Shown: in pieces, positions 48,916 to 60,051 of the stretch
Layout: every line of letters begins with the position of its first letter
Numbering within the stretch: position 1 is the stretch's first letter
Notes under the pieces: generated by a model
Seen by the model: the letters and a program-made list of their open reading frames with translations, nothing else
Database searches by the model: none
What the model was told of the DNA's origin: nothing
Translations under genes and position numbers: made by a program
NCBI GenBank assembly: GCA_021464415.1
Contig: CM038465.1
Location: 17,763,839 to 17,827,838, forward strand
Direction of reading: 5' to 3'
Origin: Lonicera japonica
Taxonomy: Eukaryota; Streptophyta; Magnoliopsida; Dipsacales; Caprifoliaceae
Length of the DNA: 64,000 nt

Positions 48916-50354
48916 CTCAATTTTTTTAAAAAAATTTGTCATAACTTTAAAATAAAAAATCAAATTTGAATAAAATTTATATTTTTGAGATCTCCTAATT
49001 TATGTATACAAAACAAGAAGCATTACAAATATAAAATTGTATAAGAAAAATCAATAAAAATTATAAAATATCATTACATATATGTGTACTGCGAAAAATG
49101 GCATTAAAAATAATATGGATACAGATTAAAATTTAGTTACAATAAATAAAATTTATCTTATTTTCTTTGAAAATGAAGAAAATAAAAGCAACGTTACTTG
49201 CAGCTGGAAATTACTAATAATTGTAGAAAATTAGTTTGAGATCCTATATGTCTTGATAAAGTTGTTTGAAGGACACAATATTTGGAGACGTTGTTTTAAC
49301 TCCAAACTTTTTAAATTAGGACACAATTTTGCATAGAGTCCTAATTATTATTTTTTATTTTGGAATAAATCACTCTATTTTAGTGTAAGTACTAATAAAC
49401 CCTTAGTAGTAGAAAAATATAAAAAAATATTAATATCGGGATATCAAATGTAGAAACATATAACGCCTAAATAGTTGCCTAAATATATATTTGCATAAGT
49501 TTATTATACAAAGTATATATTAAAAACTATGGTATAAAAAATATGAAAATTGGATTAATTGATCTGGCTTAATAGATATTGATTAGTAGATTTCAAAAAA
49601 GAAAAGAATAGTTGAGGGATGGGTTTATGAAGGTGCTTGATTGTGAAATGTATTGATTTGATATTTTAATGTGAGAGGAAAGCACATTTAAAAGTTAAGA
49701 TTGGTTATATATCAATTAGATGTAATGTGGACCGGCCTTTGGATTAAGGGACTATATTAGTAAATTTCAAAAAAATAAATAAGTTATAATTTCTGAAAAA
49801 AGTTCAGATACTTTAAATTTTTTTAAAAAAATTGATGATAGAGAGTGTGTAGAAGAGTTGAGATTTGGGTTTATAAGGTGTGTAATTGTGAAATGTATTG
49901 ATTTGATATTTCAATATAAGAGGAAACCATATTTAAAAGTTAGGATTGGTTATATACCAATTATATGCAATGTAGATAAGCGACTTTTCAATATAGAATA
50001 GTTGTCAAACTTTGTGTTTTATAATATATATTTGTATTAAAATACGATTTTGCAAATGTATATTTTGGGCAAGTGTTCACGTATTGGGTATTCTTGTCTT
50101 ACAATATATGTCATTATTTTTAACTGTTAATATTTATTTTAACTGTGACAGACTGCACTACCAATACCTAATTACTTTATAAAATAAAATAAAATAAAAT
50201 CAAAGAACAGTTGGTTCATATTGTAGGTGTGACCTCTTTAAAAATAGTTAGAACAATTATTGTCTTGTACTTTTGTACAAATTAGTGAGTACTAGCATAA
50301 ATAAGATGTTGGAGTATCTACAATGAAATCGTGAATTCAATAAGAAAGATGTTA
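48916..50354. other. AT-rich intergenic DNA with a ~240-bp tandem repeat
   Basis: No gene seen. Two diverged direct copies lie at about 49560-49735 and 49740-49978; both contain GTGAAATGTATTGATTTGATATTT and AAAAGTTARGATTGGTTATATA. A short ATAAAATAAAATAAAAT run is at about 50185. The right limit is the TTA target of the Tourist MITE. Confidence 0.5.
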
Positions 50355-50651
50355 GGCTCCGTTTAATAGCAACATGAAAAATGAAAAGAAAAATAACTAA
50401 ATTTATGTGAGAAGATGGAAAATAAGTTAAGAGATATTGTGAGATTAACTCTTGCTTTTTGCTTTTTTCTATGATAAAATTTTATTTGGCTGATAGTGGA
50501 GAAATTTTTTTCACAAAATATTAAAGGAGGATGGAGGATATATACTCACAAAAATGAGTATGAGATGGAGAGGATCTTATCATATGCCTCAACTTATTTT
50601 TCATCTTCTCACCTAAATTAGTTGTTTTTTATGTTGCTATCAAACGGAGCC
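50355..50651. mobile_element. Tourist MITE 1 (left border of the viral locus)
   Basis: Ends GGCTCCGTTTAATAGCAACA and the inverted GGCTCCGTTTGATAGCAACA, flanked by TTA (50352-50354 and 50652-50654), the PIF/Harbinger signature. It is 297 bp with no coding. It is the same family as the element at 62038-62344 but in opposite orientation. Confidence 0.85.
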
Positions 50652-50981
50652 TTAGAGGGGGTATAGATATCCGTAGCTTCGGACTACGCAATACCGCAAA
50701 GAAAACTAATTTTAAGAATAATAAATACCTAGGGTTCTTAGATCACGGTTATCTGAATACCATACAGATAATAAAAACCATATAACAAAAATATACAAAT
50801 AATAGGTTAAAAGAGATAGGAACCTATGATATATAAACAAAGAAATTAAAAGAGTGATATAGATAATCAAGGCATTTTTCATTTGAGAATGAAGAGGGAA
50901 TTACAGAGAAGTATACGACTTCTTCACCAAACTACAATCGCTTCTCAAAATCCCGATGTCTAGAACTAAACTAAGGGTTCA

Positions 50982-50991
50982 CTATATATAG
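50982..50991 (-). promoter_or_regulatory. TATA box of the viral pregenomic promoter (copy 1)
   Basis: CTATATATAG on the minus strand, about 185 bases after the end of the polyprotein frame. In Caulimoviridae the pregenomic-RNA promoter lies just there. A second TATA candidate was not seen. No as-1-type TGACG pair is obvious. Confidence 0.45.
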
Positions 50992-51174
50992 CTGAACACT
51001 GACACTAACAGTCATACAGCTGGAAAGAACAATAATTACAATTTGAAAAAGGAAAGATTCCTTCTCAATAATTATACAGCAAGACAAACAACTTTAACCA
51101 AACTTTTACATATGTGACCGACAATAAAAAAGCATACTGACAAAATAAAGGCTGAAAGTGACTTAAAGCGGATG

Positions 51175-52590
51175 CTAGCCATGATACGATTTGAGTGGGT
51201 TAAAACGGCTGCCGACACTGAGTTGGAAACGAGTTAAACTAATCTGTCTCGTTGCCGCTGTAATCAGGGTGTACGGAGCTTCTAGAGAGTTGTTCCAATG
51301 ATTATCATCAGGATTTTGCCAAGGGTCAAGATAATCTTCATCTGTATCAGCATCATATTCGGAGAGATTATCAGGGATATCATGTTCAGGGATGATGTTA
51401 TCTTCAGAACCTGCTGCTTCCTGTGCTGCTGCTGCGAAATCTGTTGCTTCTTGAACTTCTTCAGGGTCAGGTTCACCTTCTGTTGAATCTGAGCTTATAT
51501 CGACAAATGTTATGGTGTATGAACTCTGTTCACCTTCTTCCTAAAAGTGTTTCTGAACATAAGAATACAAACATTCGAAAAGAGGGGCATATGCAACATC
51601 ATTCATATCAGGAGTTAGCCATGGATCATTTCCAAATTTTATTGAACTTGGAATTGAGTCATAGTCAACTCTGTTAAGGGCAAACATTTCTTGTAGGAAT
51701 GCTACGTAATCACCATTCTCGGGTTCTTTGATTAATTTTGCCAAGTTTCTGGGAAACCATTTGGTAATCTGAGCATTATCTCCTTCTGGATGAGGGGTTC
51801 TCATAGGTTTGTTGAATTGGATTAAACAGTACCTATGATGGTGAGTTTGAAGAGCATCAAGCCATTGTTGAGTAGATTTAAACCATTGGAGAAAAGTAAG
51901 GAGATTGTACGTTCCTTTTGCAGTTGGATTGTACAATTCATTGTAAAAACCTTGTATTTCTGGATCTGCTGTGGAGATACGAAGATACTAGAGAAGAACT
52001 GGGGCATCAAATACAATACCAATTGTATACGCTCTAGTAAGATACCAGAGAAATACAAGTGCATGTATGGGAATTCTGCAAGGACGGTGGATATAGAAGA
52101 CCGAGAGAAATGGATAGGATGGGTGGAGACGAAGGCCACGGAAAACAAGACCATAGTTCATGAGGATGATTTCAATGAACTTTATTACAAGTTCTTTATC
52201 ACTGAGCTTGATCCATTTTACAAAGATCATGTCTTGAATTTCACGAGGAAGATATGGGATAGCTTCCATAGGTTCTAAAAGGGGAGTGAAGTCTGAGAAT
52301 TGAAAAGGATGGGAGAGTGGTTTGAGTTTAGAAGACCTGGCTTGGTTTTTGGGATTCATTTTGGAAGAGGGGATTTGAGAAAGGATTTCTGGATAAGGGA
52401 TTTGCTCAAGGGAAAAGATGCAAGGTAAGATCTGTGGGTTTTGGGGTTCCAAGGCTTGGTGTGTATAAGGTTTACAGGTAAGGGTTTCTTTTGGATAGTC
52501 GATGTGGGACAATTGGTTTGGCTGGGTTGGCTGGGTTCTGGAATAATAGTCTGCTATCACATTCTGCTTGCTAGGAATATGCTTTGCTAT
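51175..52590 (-). pseudogene. Viral polyprotein C-terminal extension (copy 1)
   Basis: It begins with the last RNase H residues (NVIADYYSR type ending) and continues well past RNase H. A Pro/Gln-rich linker is followed by LPREIQDMIF, then hydrophobic segments, then a second block rich in aromatic residues (51936-51544), and finally a strongly acidic tail (DADTDEDY, PDNLSEYD) up to a TAG at 51175. A frameshift near 51960 and a TAG at 51541 interrupt it. The function of this extension is unknown. The LPxEI phrase recalls the start of F-box motifs, but this is only a resemblance. Confidence 0.5.
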
Positions 52591-53047
52591 AAATGACCAC
52601 TGGGAAAATCATTCATACCAACGTAACAACTGAGGATTTGGAATCTGTTTATGCTTGAATTATAGTATTGCTGGGAAAGATTTCATGTCTGTCTCAATGG
52701 TAAAGTGATGACCAATGAGATGGAATTGGAACTTTTCTATTCCTCTGCGAATTGCTAAAATTTCTTTGAATGGTAATGGCTTTCTGATTGCTTAAACTTG
52801 CCTTACTTGTAACCACATAAGTTTTTTTTTCCATCAATTTTTTCAAAAAGAATTGCCACCTAATAGAAATCACTAGCATCTGTCTGTAGGATACTATTGC
52901 CTGTGGATGGAATTTATAATGGTGGTAGGTGCTGGGTTAGTTTTTTAAGCTTTTGAATGCATTCAGAATGAACTTGAGACTAGGGGGAGGGTTTTTTTTG
53001 AGTAATTCGGCTAAGGGGCCTATGTATTTTGAGAGGTTGGGGATGAA
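52591..53047 (-). pseudogene. Viral RNase H domain (copy 1), frameshifted
   Basis: It continues the RT frame past a TAA codon that replaces a Gln codon after NYMS (53045-53047). Recognisable phrases are LQTDASDFY (first catalytic Asp) and, in another frame, the helix with the catalytic Glu and TIETDMKSF with the third acidic residue. Small indels split the domain into at least two frames. In contrast to copy 2, the third Asp is kept. Confidence 0.65.
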
Positions 53048-54601
53048 TTATGACATGTAGTTTACAAAACCAAGAAACTGCTGAATTTGGGTAATTAAGG
53101 TGAGTTTATCTGAAAATTTGAGGAGATCTTTTGAAATATGAGGTTGCAACTGAATTTGTCCATTAGAAATCTCCATTCCAAGGAAATTAATTTCTGAGGT
53201 TACAATGATCATTTTCTTTTGGGATAACATAATTCCATTTTCTAGGACTAGCTGGTAGAAATGAGATAAGAGGTTCAAATGGGATTCCATGTCCATAGAA
53301 TATAGAAGTATATCATCAATGTAGATGAGCGCATTAGCCATGAGTGGTTGGAATATGTCTGCCATTGTTCTTTGAAAAACAGAGGGAGCATTTTTTAGGC
53401 CAAAAGGCATGACAGTCCACTGGTAATGATAACCAGGAATACAAAATGTTGTTTTGTGTTGCTCACTTGGTTCAATTCCAATTTGCCAAAAACCTGCCTT
53501 AAGATCAAACTTTGAGAATATCTTAGCATGAGACAGTTGGCTGAATAGTGAGTGCTTCTGTAGGAGTTGGAACTTGTCACTTAAGAGAAAGTGATTCAAT
53601 GGCTGGTAATTTATTACTAAACGCATTTTTCCTCTGACTTGCTCTGATCTTTTGTTGACATAGAAGGCTTCACATGCCCATTGAGAAGTTTTTTCTTCAA
53701 TAAGCTTTTGCTTCAGTAATGAGTTCAATTCTTCTACTGCCAATGAAAGATGTTCAGGATTCATTCCTAAGTGAGATGCTTTGGTTGGGTTGGCATCTTC
53801 GTTCAACTTGAAATAAAGTTTTACGAAGTATTTGGGATTTTGCCAAAGAGGGTTTGAACATTTTTGCAGAAATTCAGTGTGGGATTCTGCACATGATGTT
53901 TGGATGATTTGGTTAGTAAGGGTTTCAATGGATGAGGGACTGGTGAGAGCTTCAAGAATTGGAACTGGTAGTTGGATATGATTGGCTTCTTTCGGGTTAA
54001 TCCAGGGTAACATAAATTTTTTGAATCGGAGGCCATCATTATCAAAATTCAATTTTGAAATTTGACTAATGATATCGAAACCAATGAGGATATCTTTCTG
54101 GGGGAGGGAGCTACCATAAACTTTATGTCGAATAATTTTTCCAGGGAAGATTTTCAATTGAATGGATTTGGAAATAATATCGACTGTAAGAATTTCTCCA
54201 TTTGCGACTCGAAAAGCGAGTGGAGGACACTTCTGCCAATAGGAGGATGGTAACTTTGCTGGGTTCATAAAGGATTTGGTTGAGCCGGTATCAAAGAAAG
54301 CAATGAGAGATACGGGTTTGGCATATGGCTTTCGGATGAGAAATATTTTGGCATATGGGGATGGCTGAGGGGATAGGGACATGCATTCTTCAAGGGAATA
54401 GATCATGGGGATATTGGAGTCTGTGGAAGAGTGAGATGAATCAGAGAGAAGTTCTTTTTCTGAGTCTGGATTAGATACAGATTCTTTATCAGAATAATGG
54501 ATCTGCATAATCGTTCCTGGGGATGCTTCATCTTGTGCTGAGAGAACAGATTCAATGTCAGATTCTTGGATATCTGGATGGTGTTGTAACAGAAGGGCCA
54601 T
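53048..54601 (-). CDS. Viral aspartic protease and reverse transcriptase (copy 1, open frame of 517 codons)
   Basis: The longest surviving viral frame with enzymatic motifs. The protease has FFDTGSTKSFMNP (catalytic DTG) near residue 105 and the ILIGFD pair partner near 170. The RT follows with KMRLVINYQPLN, FSKFDLKAGFWQI, the YHYQWTVMPFGLKNAPS box and the catalytic ALIYIDDILLYS near residue 435, then the QIQQFLGFVNYMS connection. The first Met is internal: the frame is open upstream into the zinc knuckle, as expected of a polyprotein. It belongs to an endogenous, defective genome; the RNase H beyond the stop is broken. Confidence 0.8.
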   Translation of the reverse strand: MALLLQHHPDIQESDIESVLSAQDEASPGTIMQIHYSDKESVSNPDSEKELLSDSSHSSTDSNIPMIYSLEECMSLSPQPSPYAKIFLIRKPYAKPVSLIAFFDTGSTKSFMNPAKLPSSYWQKCPPLAFRVANGEILTVDIISKSIQLKIFPGKIIRHKVYGSSLPQKDILIGFDIISQISKLNFDNDGLRFKKFMLPWINPKEANHIQLPVPILEALTSPSSIETLTNQIIQTSCAESHTEFLQKCSNPLWQNPKYFVKLYFKLNEDANPTKASHLGMNPEHLSLAVEELNSLLKQKLIEEKTSQWACEAFYVNKRSEQVRGKMRLVINYQPLNHFLLSDKFQLLQKHSLFSQLSHAKIFSKFDLKAGFWQIGIEPSEQHKTTFCIPGYHYQWTVMPFGLKNAPSVFQRTMADIFQPLMANALIYIDDILLYSMDMESHLNLLSHFYQLVLENGIMLSQKKMIIVTSEINFLGMEISNGQIQLQPHISKDLLKFSDKLTLITQIQQFLGFVNYMS

Positions 54602-55500
54602 GAATGCTTCTTTTTTCTTTGCATTGGGACAATTTTTTGCAAAGTGACCTTTCTTATGACATATGAAACAACCATCACTGCGCTTCTTCCTGAAGTTTCT
54701 TCTTTTGACAAACTTCCAAGGTATTTTCTTGAACCTTTTGTGCTTGGATCGCCATTTCCAAGGCTTATCATCATCATTCGACTTGTGCTTTGATCGTTTT
54801 CCTTGGCGATGCCGTTTTTAATGTTTGCCTCGCCTGTGAGATTTGCAGTCGCAATTTTTGTCATTCTTGCATTTGATTTTCATCCAATCTTTGTTGCAAG
54901 AATCGTGAATACGATCAGGATTTTTCTAGATATTAACTATGAGAGTCTGGTGGCTACACATTCTTTCAATAAAATCTACAAAAAGTTCATAGATATCTGC
55001 AATAGTGAGGTCCTTGACTTTTTGCTTCTGAATTTTCAAAATCTTCTTTGCTTCAACAACAAGGGGATCTGGGAAAGAATGGAAAACAATCTGCTTGAGA
55101 TTTACATCATCAATTCTGCCAAGGACATATAATCGTTGGGAAATTCGGTCATAGTGCTTTTCTAGATCTTTGAGGTCTAGTGAACAGCACTTCATGCTTA
55201 ACAATTCTTCACGCATGATGTCAAGATGACGAGATGCTTTTTCAACGAATTCAATGTATATGAGTCCTAGAAAGTCATCAATGGTCTTTTGTTATTGTAG
55301 AGTTTTCTGCCTGTATTCGCCATGGGAATTATACCAATCTTTCAATCTGCCTATCAATCTGGCGAGAAATTTCAAAAAGACTTCTGGCTGAGAGTAATGT
55401 TGCAAGTCAGTCTGGATCCACGTAGTAAACATGTGAAAGCGTTTTCGCCATTCTTTTGGAGGGATATCATCGATTGTAAACTGCTGGTATCGGGTGGAAT
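54602..55500 (-). pseudogene. Viral coat protein core and zinc knuckle (copy 1), broken
   Basis: Coat-protein core phrases lie in the frame 55216-54926 (MREELLSMKCCSLDL, then VNLKQIVFHSFPDP). A Lys/Arg-rich segment and the zinc knuckle CFICHKKGHFAKNC (CX2CX4HX4C, all ligands present) follow at about 54680-54640. The frame is broken by a 7-8-base deletion near 55497 relative to copy 2, a stop at 54926 and a stop near 54815. The basic block before the knuckle is the usual RNA-binding and nuclear-import region of this family. Confidence 0.7.
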
Positions 55501-58107
55501 TTTGGGCAAAACATAATCATGATCTGAGGAGTCATCTGAAGAGGGGTCTTCAACAATTGGCTCTGGGGTAGTGCCTTGGGGAGGTTGTGGTGGAGGAGGA
55601 GGCTGTTGTTGGTGACGAGAAACTTGTTCTGCCATGAAAACTTCTTCAAAGTTAGCAAACAAATTTGGTTTGGATGCTTTAACTGGTGTTCGATCATTCA
55701 TTGCAAGAGTTTTTAAGAACGATGCAATTTGGTTTTTAGTGATATTTTCCTCATTGTGAACAAACAGCATATCCATATTCATCTGTCTGGTGGATGCACC
55801 ACTTGTAGGATCATGTTCTGGTTTGTAAGCTGAGGGCTTGGATGATGCACTAGTTTTCTGGGAGTAACTGTTGGCTGATTTGTGAAACGAAGGGGTTGGT
55901 AGTACCGGATTAATGTTTTGAAGGGGTTGTATTGAGGGTTGGGTTGGTTGACGGTAAGTGTGAAGATACATATCATCAAAATCTAGGTTTCTGGCTGTAA
56001 CACAGGGTGTTGTTGGTTTTAATTTGGGGATATAGGCATAGTGGGATTTTGGTTTGGGAGAACGGGTTTTTGGTTTAGGATCTGGCCAATGAGGAAGACG
56101 TCGTTTAGGTACATTTTTCCATAAGTCTGTATTGGACATTCCTGTTGTGGGTGGTGATTGGGTAAGGCCTGGGAAATTAGGTGGTGGTGATTGTTCCTTT
56201 TGGAGATAGTTGAGCTGAGCTTGGAAAGATTTTTGTTCTTGCTGCATAACAGTAAACTGAGCATTTACTACTGAGAAATCAGTAACTGTGTTGCAAAGAT
56301 ACTTCATGCGATCATCGATTTGTTTCAGTTTTCCACGTATTTCTTGGATAGATGCTTCAATCGTATCCATTTTTGACATGTGCTTGCTCATGCTTTTAGT
56401 ACTTTGAACAATTTGGGTTAACATGGAATTCTGAACATGGGCATTCTCTGCTTGCCAGTTAAGAGCTGCTTCAGCTGCTGAAACCTTTTTTCTATCACAT
56501 GAGATGGGATTTTTGACTTTCCACATATGAGATGTGTTTTGGGACTGATTGTCAAAGTCTTCAGCTGGTGGAAAAGGGCTTTGTTCTTCCATTAAGAAAC
56601 AAGAAATGGGTTCGGGGGTAAAATTGTTTGGTTGGAAAGGAGATGGACTTTTGAGGGCTTTGATGGCTTGTTGGGCATAAGGTGGTAAAATTTGAGGTTT
56701 TGGAGGAGATGGTTTATAAGGCTTTGGTGGAGGAGTACATGGAGGTGGAGGTGGAGTAACTTTTGGTGTTTGGGGCTTTGGGGAATTACCATAAGTCACA
56801 TAGAAATCAAATTTTCCAGAGGGTTCACCAAGCAAATCAACTGTGGGACTGCCATTTTCATAGCGTTCTTGCAGTTGTTCTTGCGAAGAGAGAGACTTTC
56901 CTTCACTAATCTTCTTTTTTCTCCTATACTTTTTTAATTCAGCCGGGTCAAGCTGATCTTCAAAGTTTGCTTCATTACAAGCATCACAAAAGCATTCATC
57001 ATACCATATATGACCATTTGAATCTTTGCCTTCATAAACTGGAAGACCTTGATGGTTGAAATACAAAATTTTCATAGGAAGATTCTTTAATTCTGGGTCA
57101 TTAGGATGACGTTCAAGTGGCTCCATCATATTTATCTCAGTAACAAAGGGATTATGCTTGGGGGAAGATGCTTTAGCAAAAGCAACTTCAATTGTTTTGT
57201 TGGCTCTTTTGATGTAGATCGGATCTGTGGTTTGTACCGACTCATTGTTGGCTTGCTCATGGAGAATTTCATAAGAAGTTATCCACTTTTCTGGTAACAA
57301 CTTTATCAGTTCTTCACGAGGTAATTGCTTTGGGATGTAGCTTGCCGTTGGTGCTACATTAGAATCAATGGTTAACATTAATGCTTCTGCAGTTTCTGAG
57401 CCAGGAATACAGAGATCATAGGAATGATTCTGTAAACGAGTGATCATTTGATGATGGATGGTTGCAGCCGATGTTCCTTCAACTATAGAGACGCCACTGA
57501 TTTGAACTTGGATTTTCAACGCTGTCGCCAAATGTTTGTCTGCAACAGGGATGTTGAAATTGGGGTAGAGAGTGAAAAATATTGTTCCAGTATTGAGGGT
57601 TGCCTGGACAGTACCAAGAACTGCTTGAGAATAAGTCTTCAAACGAGAGTCTATCAACGCAACATTGATAACAACTAGGAGACCTTTTCTTCCATGGAAA
57701 GTAACTGCAAATCGAATTGCTCCAAAGTGTAGGTGAGTGTATCCTTGAGTGATAGCCATTCACTGAAAATCTGGTGGAAGTGGAACTGGAAAGAACCGTT
57801 CTTCTGAACCAGAGGGAACAATAAGGGAATCAAACTTGCTTGCTTGCACGAATTCTTTAATTGGGAGAGTTGAGGATTTACTGGAGATGAGCTTGCGAAC
57901 TTGTCTCGTCCATGATATGGGAGTTGGTTTAGCAAAAACATTGTAAGGATTCGCAGTGGGCAAATCCGTTTGTGGGATAATTGTGGAGGGAGTATGAGTA
58001 ATTTCATAAAGCGATTATATACTATTAGAGGAAAATCGAGAAGACAACGAAGAGGAAGACATACTACTAGATCTACTTAATTTTGGAGAAGAGTTTTTTG
58101 AAAACAT
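55372..58107 (-). pseudogene. Viral movement protein plus coiled-coil region (copy 1)
   Basis: The polyprotein frame opens with ATG at 58107 (MFSKNSSPKLSRSSS) but has TAA at 58015-58017 and TGA at 57760-57762. The following 795-codon stretch is open from 57759. Its first ~150 residues (HLHFGAIRFAVTFHGRKGL, GTIFFTLYPNFNI) match the caulimovirid 30K-type movement protein. Next come a CX2C-bearing segment (ECFCDAC), a Pro-rich linker (about 56780-56640), a coiled coil (about 56430-56160) and a second Pro-rich linker leading into the coat protein. The native frame is lost near 55497; the last ~40 residues are out of frame. Confidence 0.7.
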
Positions 58108-58381
58108 TTTGAAAGACTAAGTTCTTCACTAATATCACAAATGTTCAAATTAGAAGTAACAGCTTCTTCTGATAAAATATTTACTATAATGCCAAAGAAG
58201 ACAACCTTAAGAAATACCGAAGAGATTTTATGTATATCAGACCACTTTTGCGAGTCATTGAGCTTAACACGGCACACTCTGCCTTCAACGCTCTTTCCTC
58301 AAGCACCATGTCTGAGATACTACAAAATATCATCTCTTTTCTTAAGAATCATACTCGTTTTCTGAGTAAGAATACTCTAGA

Positions 58382-58393
58382 TTTCTGATACGA
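58382..58393 (-). other. Primer-site-like motif of the viral leader
   Basis: TCGTATCAGAAA on the minus strand matches the tRNA-Met primer site TGGTATCAGAGC at 9 of 12 positions. It lies ~275 bases before the first polyprotein ATG, where Caulimoviridae have their minus-strand origin. A second, weaker TCTGATG...GAGAGATCC repeat lies 36 bases further out. Confidence 0.4.
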
Positions 58394-58394
58394 G

Positions 58395-58676
58395 AGATCC
58401 ACTTAACAAGATCTGAGTTTTCTGATGTGAGAGATCCATATGTATGGCAGTCACAGAGCATACTAATCACAGATTTGCTAATTATATGGCAGTCGTAGAG
58501 CATAATTTCATAAGTATAAATCTCATACTGATCACAGTATAATTATCAAACATTCTCAAAAATATTTCATAATCAGAAGCTGAAAATCCTACTTAGAATA
58601 TTTGATCTATTAAATCAGAACTTAGAATATTTGATCTATTAGATCAGAAATATTTCATAATCAGAAGCTGAAACCC
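58395..58676. repeat. Junction segment between the two viral copies, with nested direct repeats
   Basis: A 25-bp sequence (AATATTTCATAATCAGAAGC and 5 more) occurs at 58561-58585 and 58649-58673. Between them a 29-bp unit (CTTAGAATATTTGATCTATT...) occurs twice in tandem, at 58592-58620 and 58621-58649, with one mismatch. A TATGGCAGTC.NAGAGCATA motif is also repeated (about 58441 and 58484). The second 25-bp copy abuts the start of copy 2. The layout looks like templated filler from a repaired break. Confidence 0.75.
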
Positions 58677-58689
58677 AGATTTTGATGAT

Positions 58690-60045
58690 ATGTATCTTCA
58701 AACTTACCGTCAACCAACCCAACCCTCAATACAACCCCTTCAAAACACTAATCCGATACCACCAACCCTTTCGTTTCACAAACCAACCAACACTTACTCC
58801 CAGAAAACCAGTGCATCATCCAACCCCTCAGCTTACAAATCAGAACATGATCCTACCAGTGGTGCATCCACTAGACAGATGAATATGGATATGCTGTTTG
58901 TTCACAATGAGGAAAATATCCTTGAAAACCAAATTGCATCGTTCTTAAAAACTCTTGCAATGAATGATCGAACACCAGTTAAAGCATTCAAACCAGATTT
59001 GTTTGCTAACTTTGAAGAAGTTTTCATGGCAGAACAAGTTCCTCGTCACCAACAACAGCCTCCTCCTGCACCACTACCTCCCCAAGGCACTACCCCAGAG
59101 CCAATTGTTGAAGACCCCTCTTCAGATGACTCCTCAGATCATGATTATGTTTTGCCCAAAATTCCACCCCGTGAAAAGTACCAGCAATTTACAATCGATG
59201 ATATCCCTCCAAAAGAATGGCGAAAATGCTTTCACATGTTTACTACGAGGATCCAGACTGACCTGCAACATTACTCTCAGCCAGAAGTCTTTTTGAGATT
59301 TCTCTCGAGATTGACAGGCAGATTGAAAGATTGGTATAATTCCCTTGGCGAATACAGGCAGAAAACTTTAAAACAACAAAAGACCATTGATGAGTTTCTT
59401 GGACTCATATACATTGAATTCGTTGGAAAAGCATCTCGTCATCTTGACATCATGCGTGAAGAATTGTTAAGCATGAAGTGCTGTTCACTAGACCTCAAAG
59501 ATCTAGAAAAGCACAATGACCGAATTTATCAACGGTTCTATGTCCTTGGCGGAATTGATGATGTAAATCTCAAGCAGATTGTTTTCCATTTTTTCCCAGA
59601 TCCCCTTGTTGTTAAAGCAAAGAAGATTTTGAAAATTCAGAAGCAAGAAGTCAAGGACCTCACTCTTGCAGATATCTATGAACTTTTCGTAGATTCTATT
59701 GAAAGAATGTGCAGCCAGCAGACTCTCATGGTTAATATCCAAAAAAATGCTGATCGTATTCATGATTCTTGCGACAAAGATTGGATGAAAATCAAATGCA
59801 GGAATGACAAAAATTGCGACTGCAAATCTCACAGGCGAGGCAAACATTTAAAACGGCATCGCAAAGGAAAACGATCAAAGCACAAGTCGAATGATGATGA
59901 TAAGCCTTGGAAACGGCGATCCAAGCACAAAAGGTTCAAGAAAAGACCTTGGAAGTTTGTCAAAAGAAGAAACTTCAGGAAGAAGCGCAGTGATGGTTGT
60001 TTCATATGTCATAAGAAAAACTGTCCCAATGCAAAGAAAAAATAA
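58690..60045 (+). CDS. Viral coat protein region (copy 2, open frame of 451 codons)
   Basis: An intact frame through the Pro-rich linker, the coat-protein core (FLRFLSRLTGRLKDWYNSLG, then REELLSMKCCSLDL and IVFHFFPDP) and the very basic Lys/Arg stretch. The zinc knuckle is damaged: a 15-base deletion leaves CFICHKKNCPN, losing the histidine and its spacing, and a TAA follows at 60043-60045. It shows the frame that copy 1 has lost near 55497. The true N-terminus lies further upstream in an intact virus; the Met at 58690 is internal. Confidence 0.75.
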   Translation: MYLQTYRQPTQPSIQPLQNTNPIPPTLSFHKPTNTYSQKTSASSNPSAYKSEHDPTSGASTRQMNMDMLFVHNEENILENQIASFLKTLAMNDRTPVKAFKPDLFANFEEVFMAEQVPRHQQQPPPAPLPPQGTTPEPIVEDPSSDDSSDHDYVLPKIPPREKYQQFTIDDIPPKEWRKCFHMFTTRIQTDLQHYSQPEVFLRFLSRLTGRLKDWYNSLGEYRQKTLKQQKTIDEFLGLIYIEFVGKASRHLDIMREELLSMKCCSLDLKDLEKHNDRIYQRFYVLGGIDDVNLKQIVFHFFPDPLVVKAKKILKIQKQEVKDLTLADIYELFVDSIERMCSQQTLMVNIQKNADRIHDSCDKDWMKIKCRNDKNCDCKSHRRGKHLKRHRKGKRSKHKSNDDDKPWKRRSKHKRFKKRPWKFVKRRNFRKKRSDGCFICHKKNCPNAKKK

Positions 60046-60051
60046 GCATTC

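Larger units (their letters stand above)
50655..58394 (-). other. Endogenous pararetrovirus (Caulimoviridae), copy 1, near full length, defective
   Basis: The minus strand carries, in order: leader with a primer-site-like motif, movement protein, Pro-rich and coiled-coil region, coat protein with zinc knuckle, aspartic protease, RT, RNase H, a C-terminal extension and then a TATA promoter. One long polyprotein in this order, of roughly 2,300 codons, is the petuvirus/florendovirus plan. It has at least five breaks: in-frame stops at codons 31 and 116, a frameshift near 55497, and stops near 54815, 53046 and 51541. The left border beside the MITE is not defined by homology. It cannot produce an intact polyprotein. 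Confidence 0.8.

Noticed and set aside
51835..52278. Plus-strand ORF of 147 codons inside the viral copy
   Set aside because: It is antisense to the viral C-terminal extension and has no recognisable motifs.
50655..58394. Idea that viral copy 1 could be an activatable full-length virus
   Set aside because: It has at least five separate stops or frameshifts, including two in the movement-protein part, and no intact RNase H frame.
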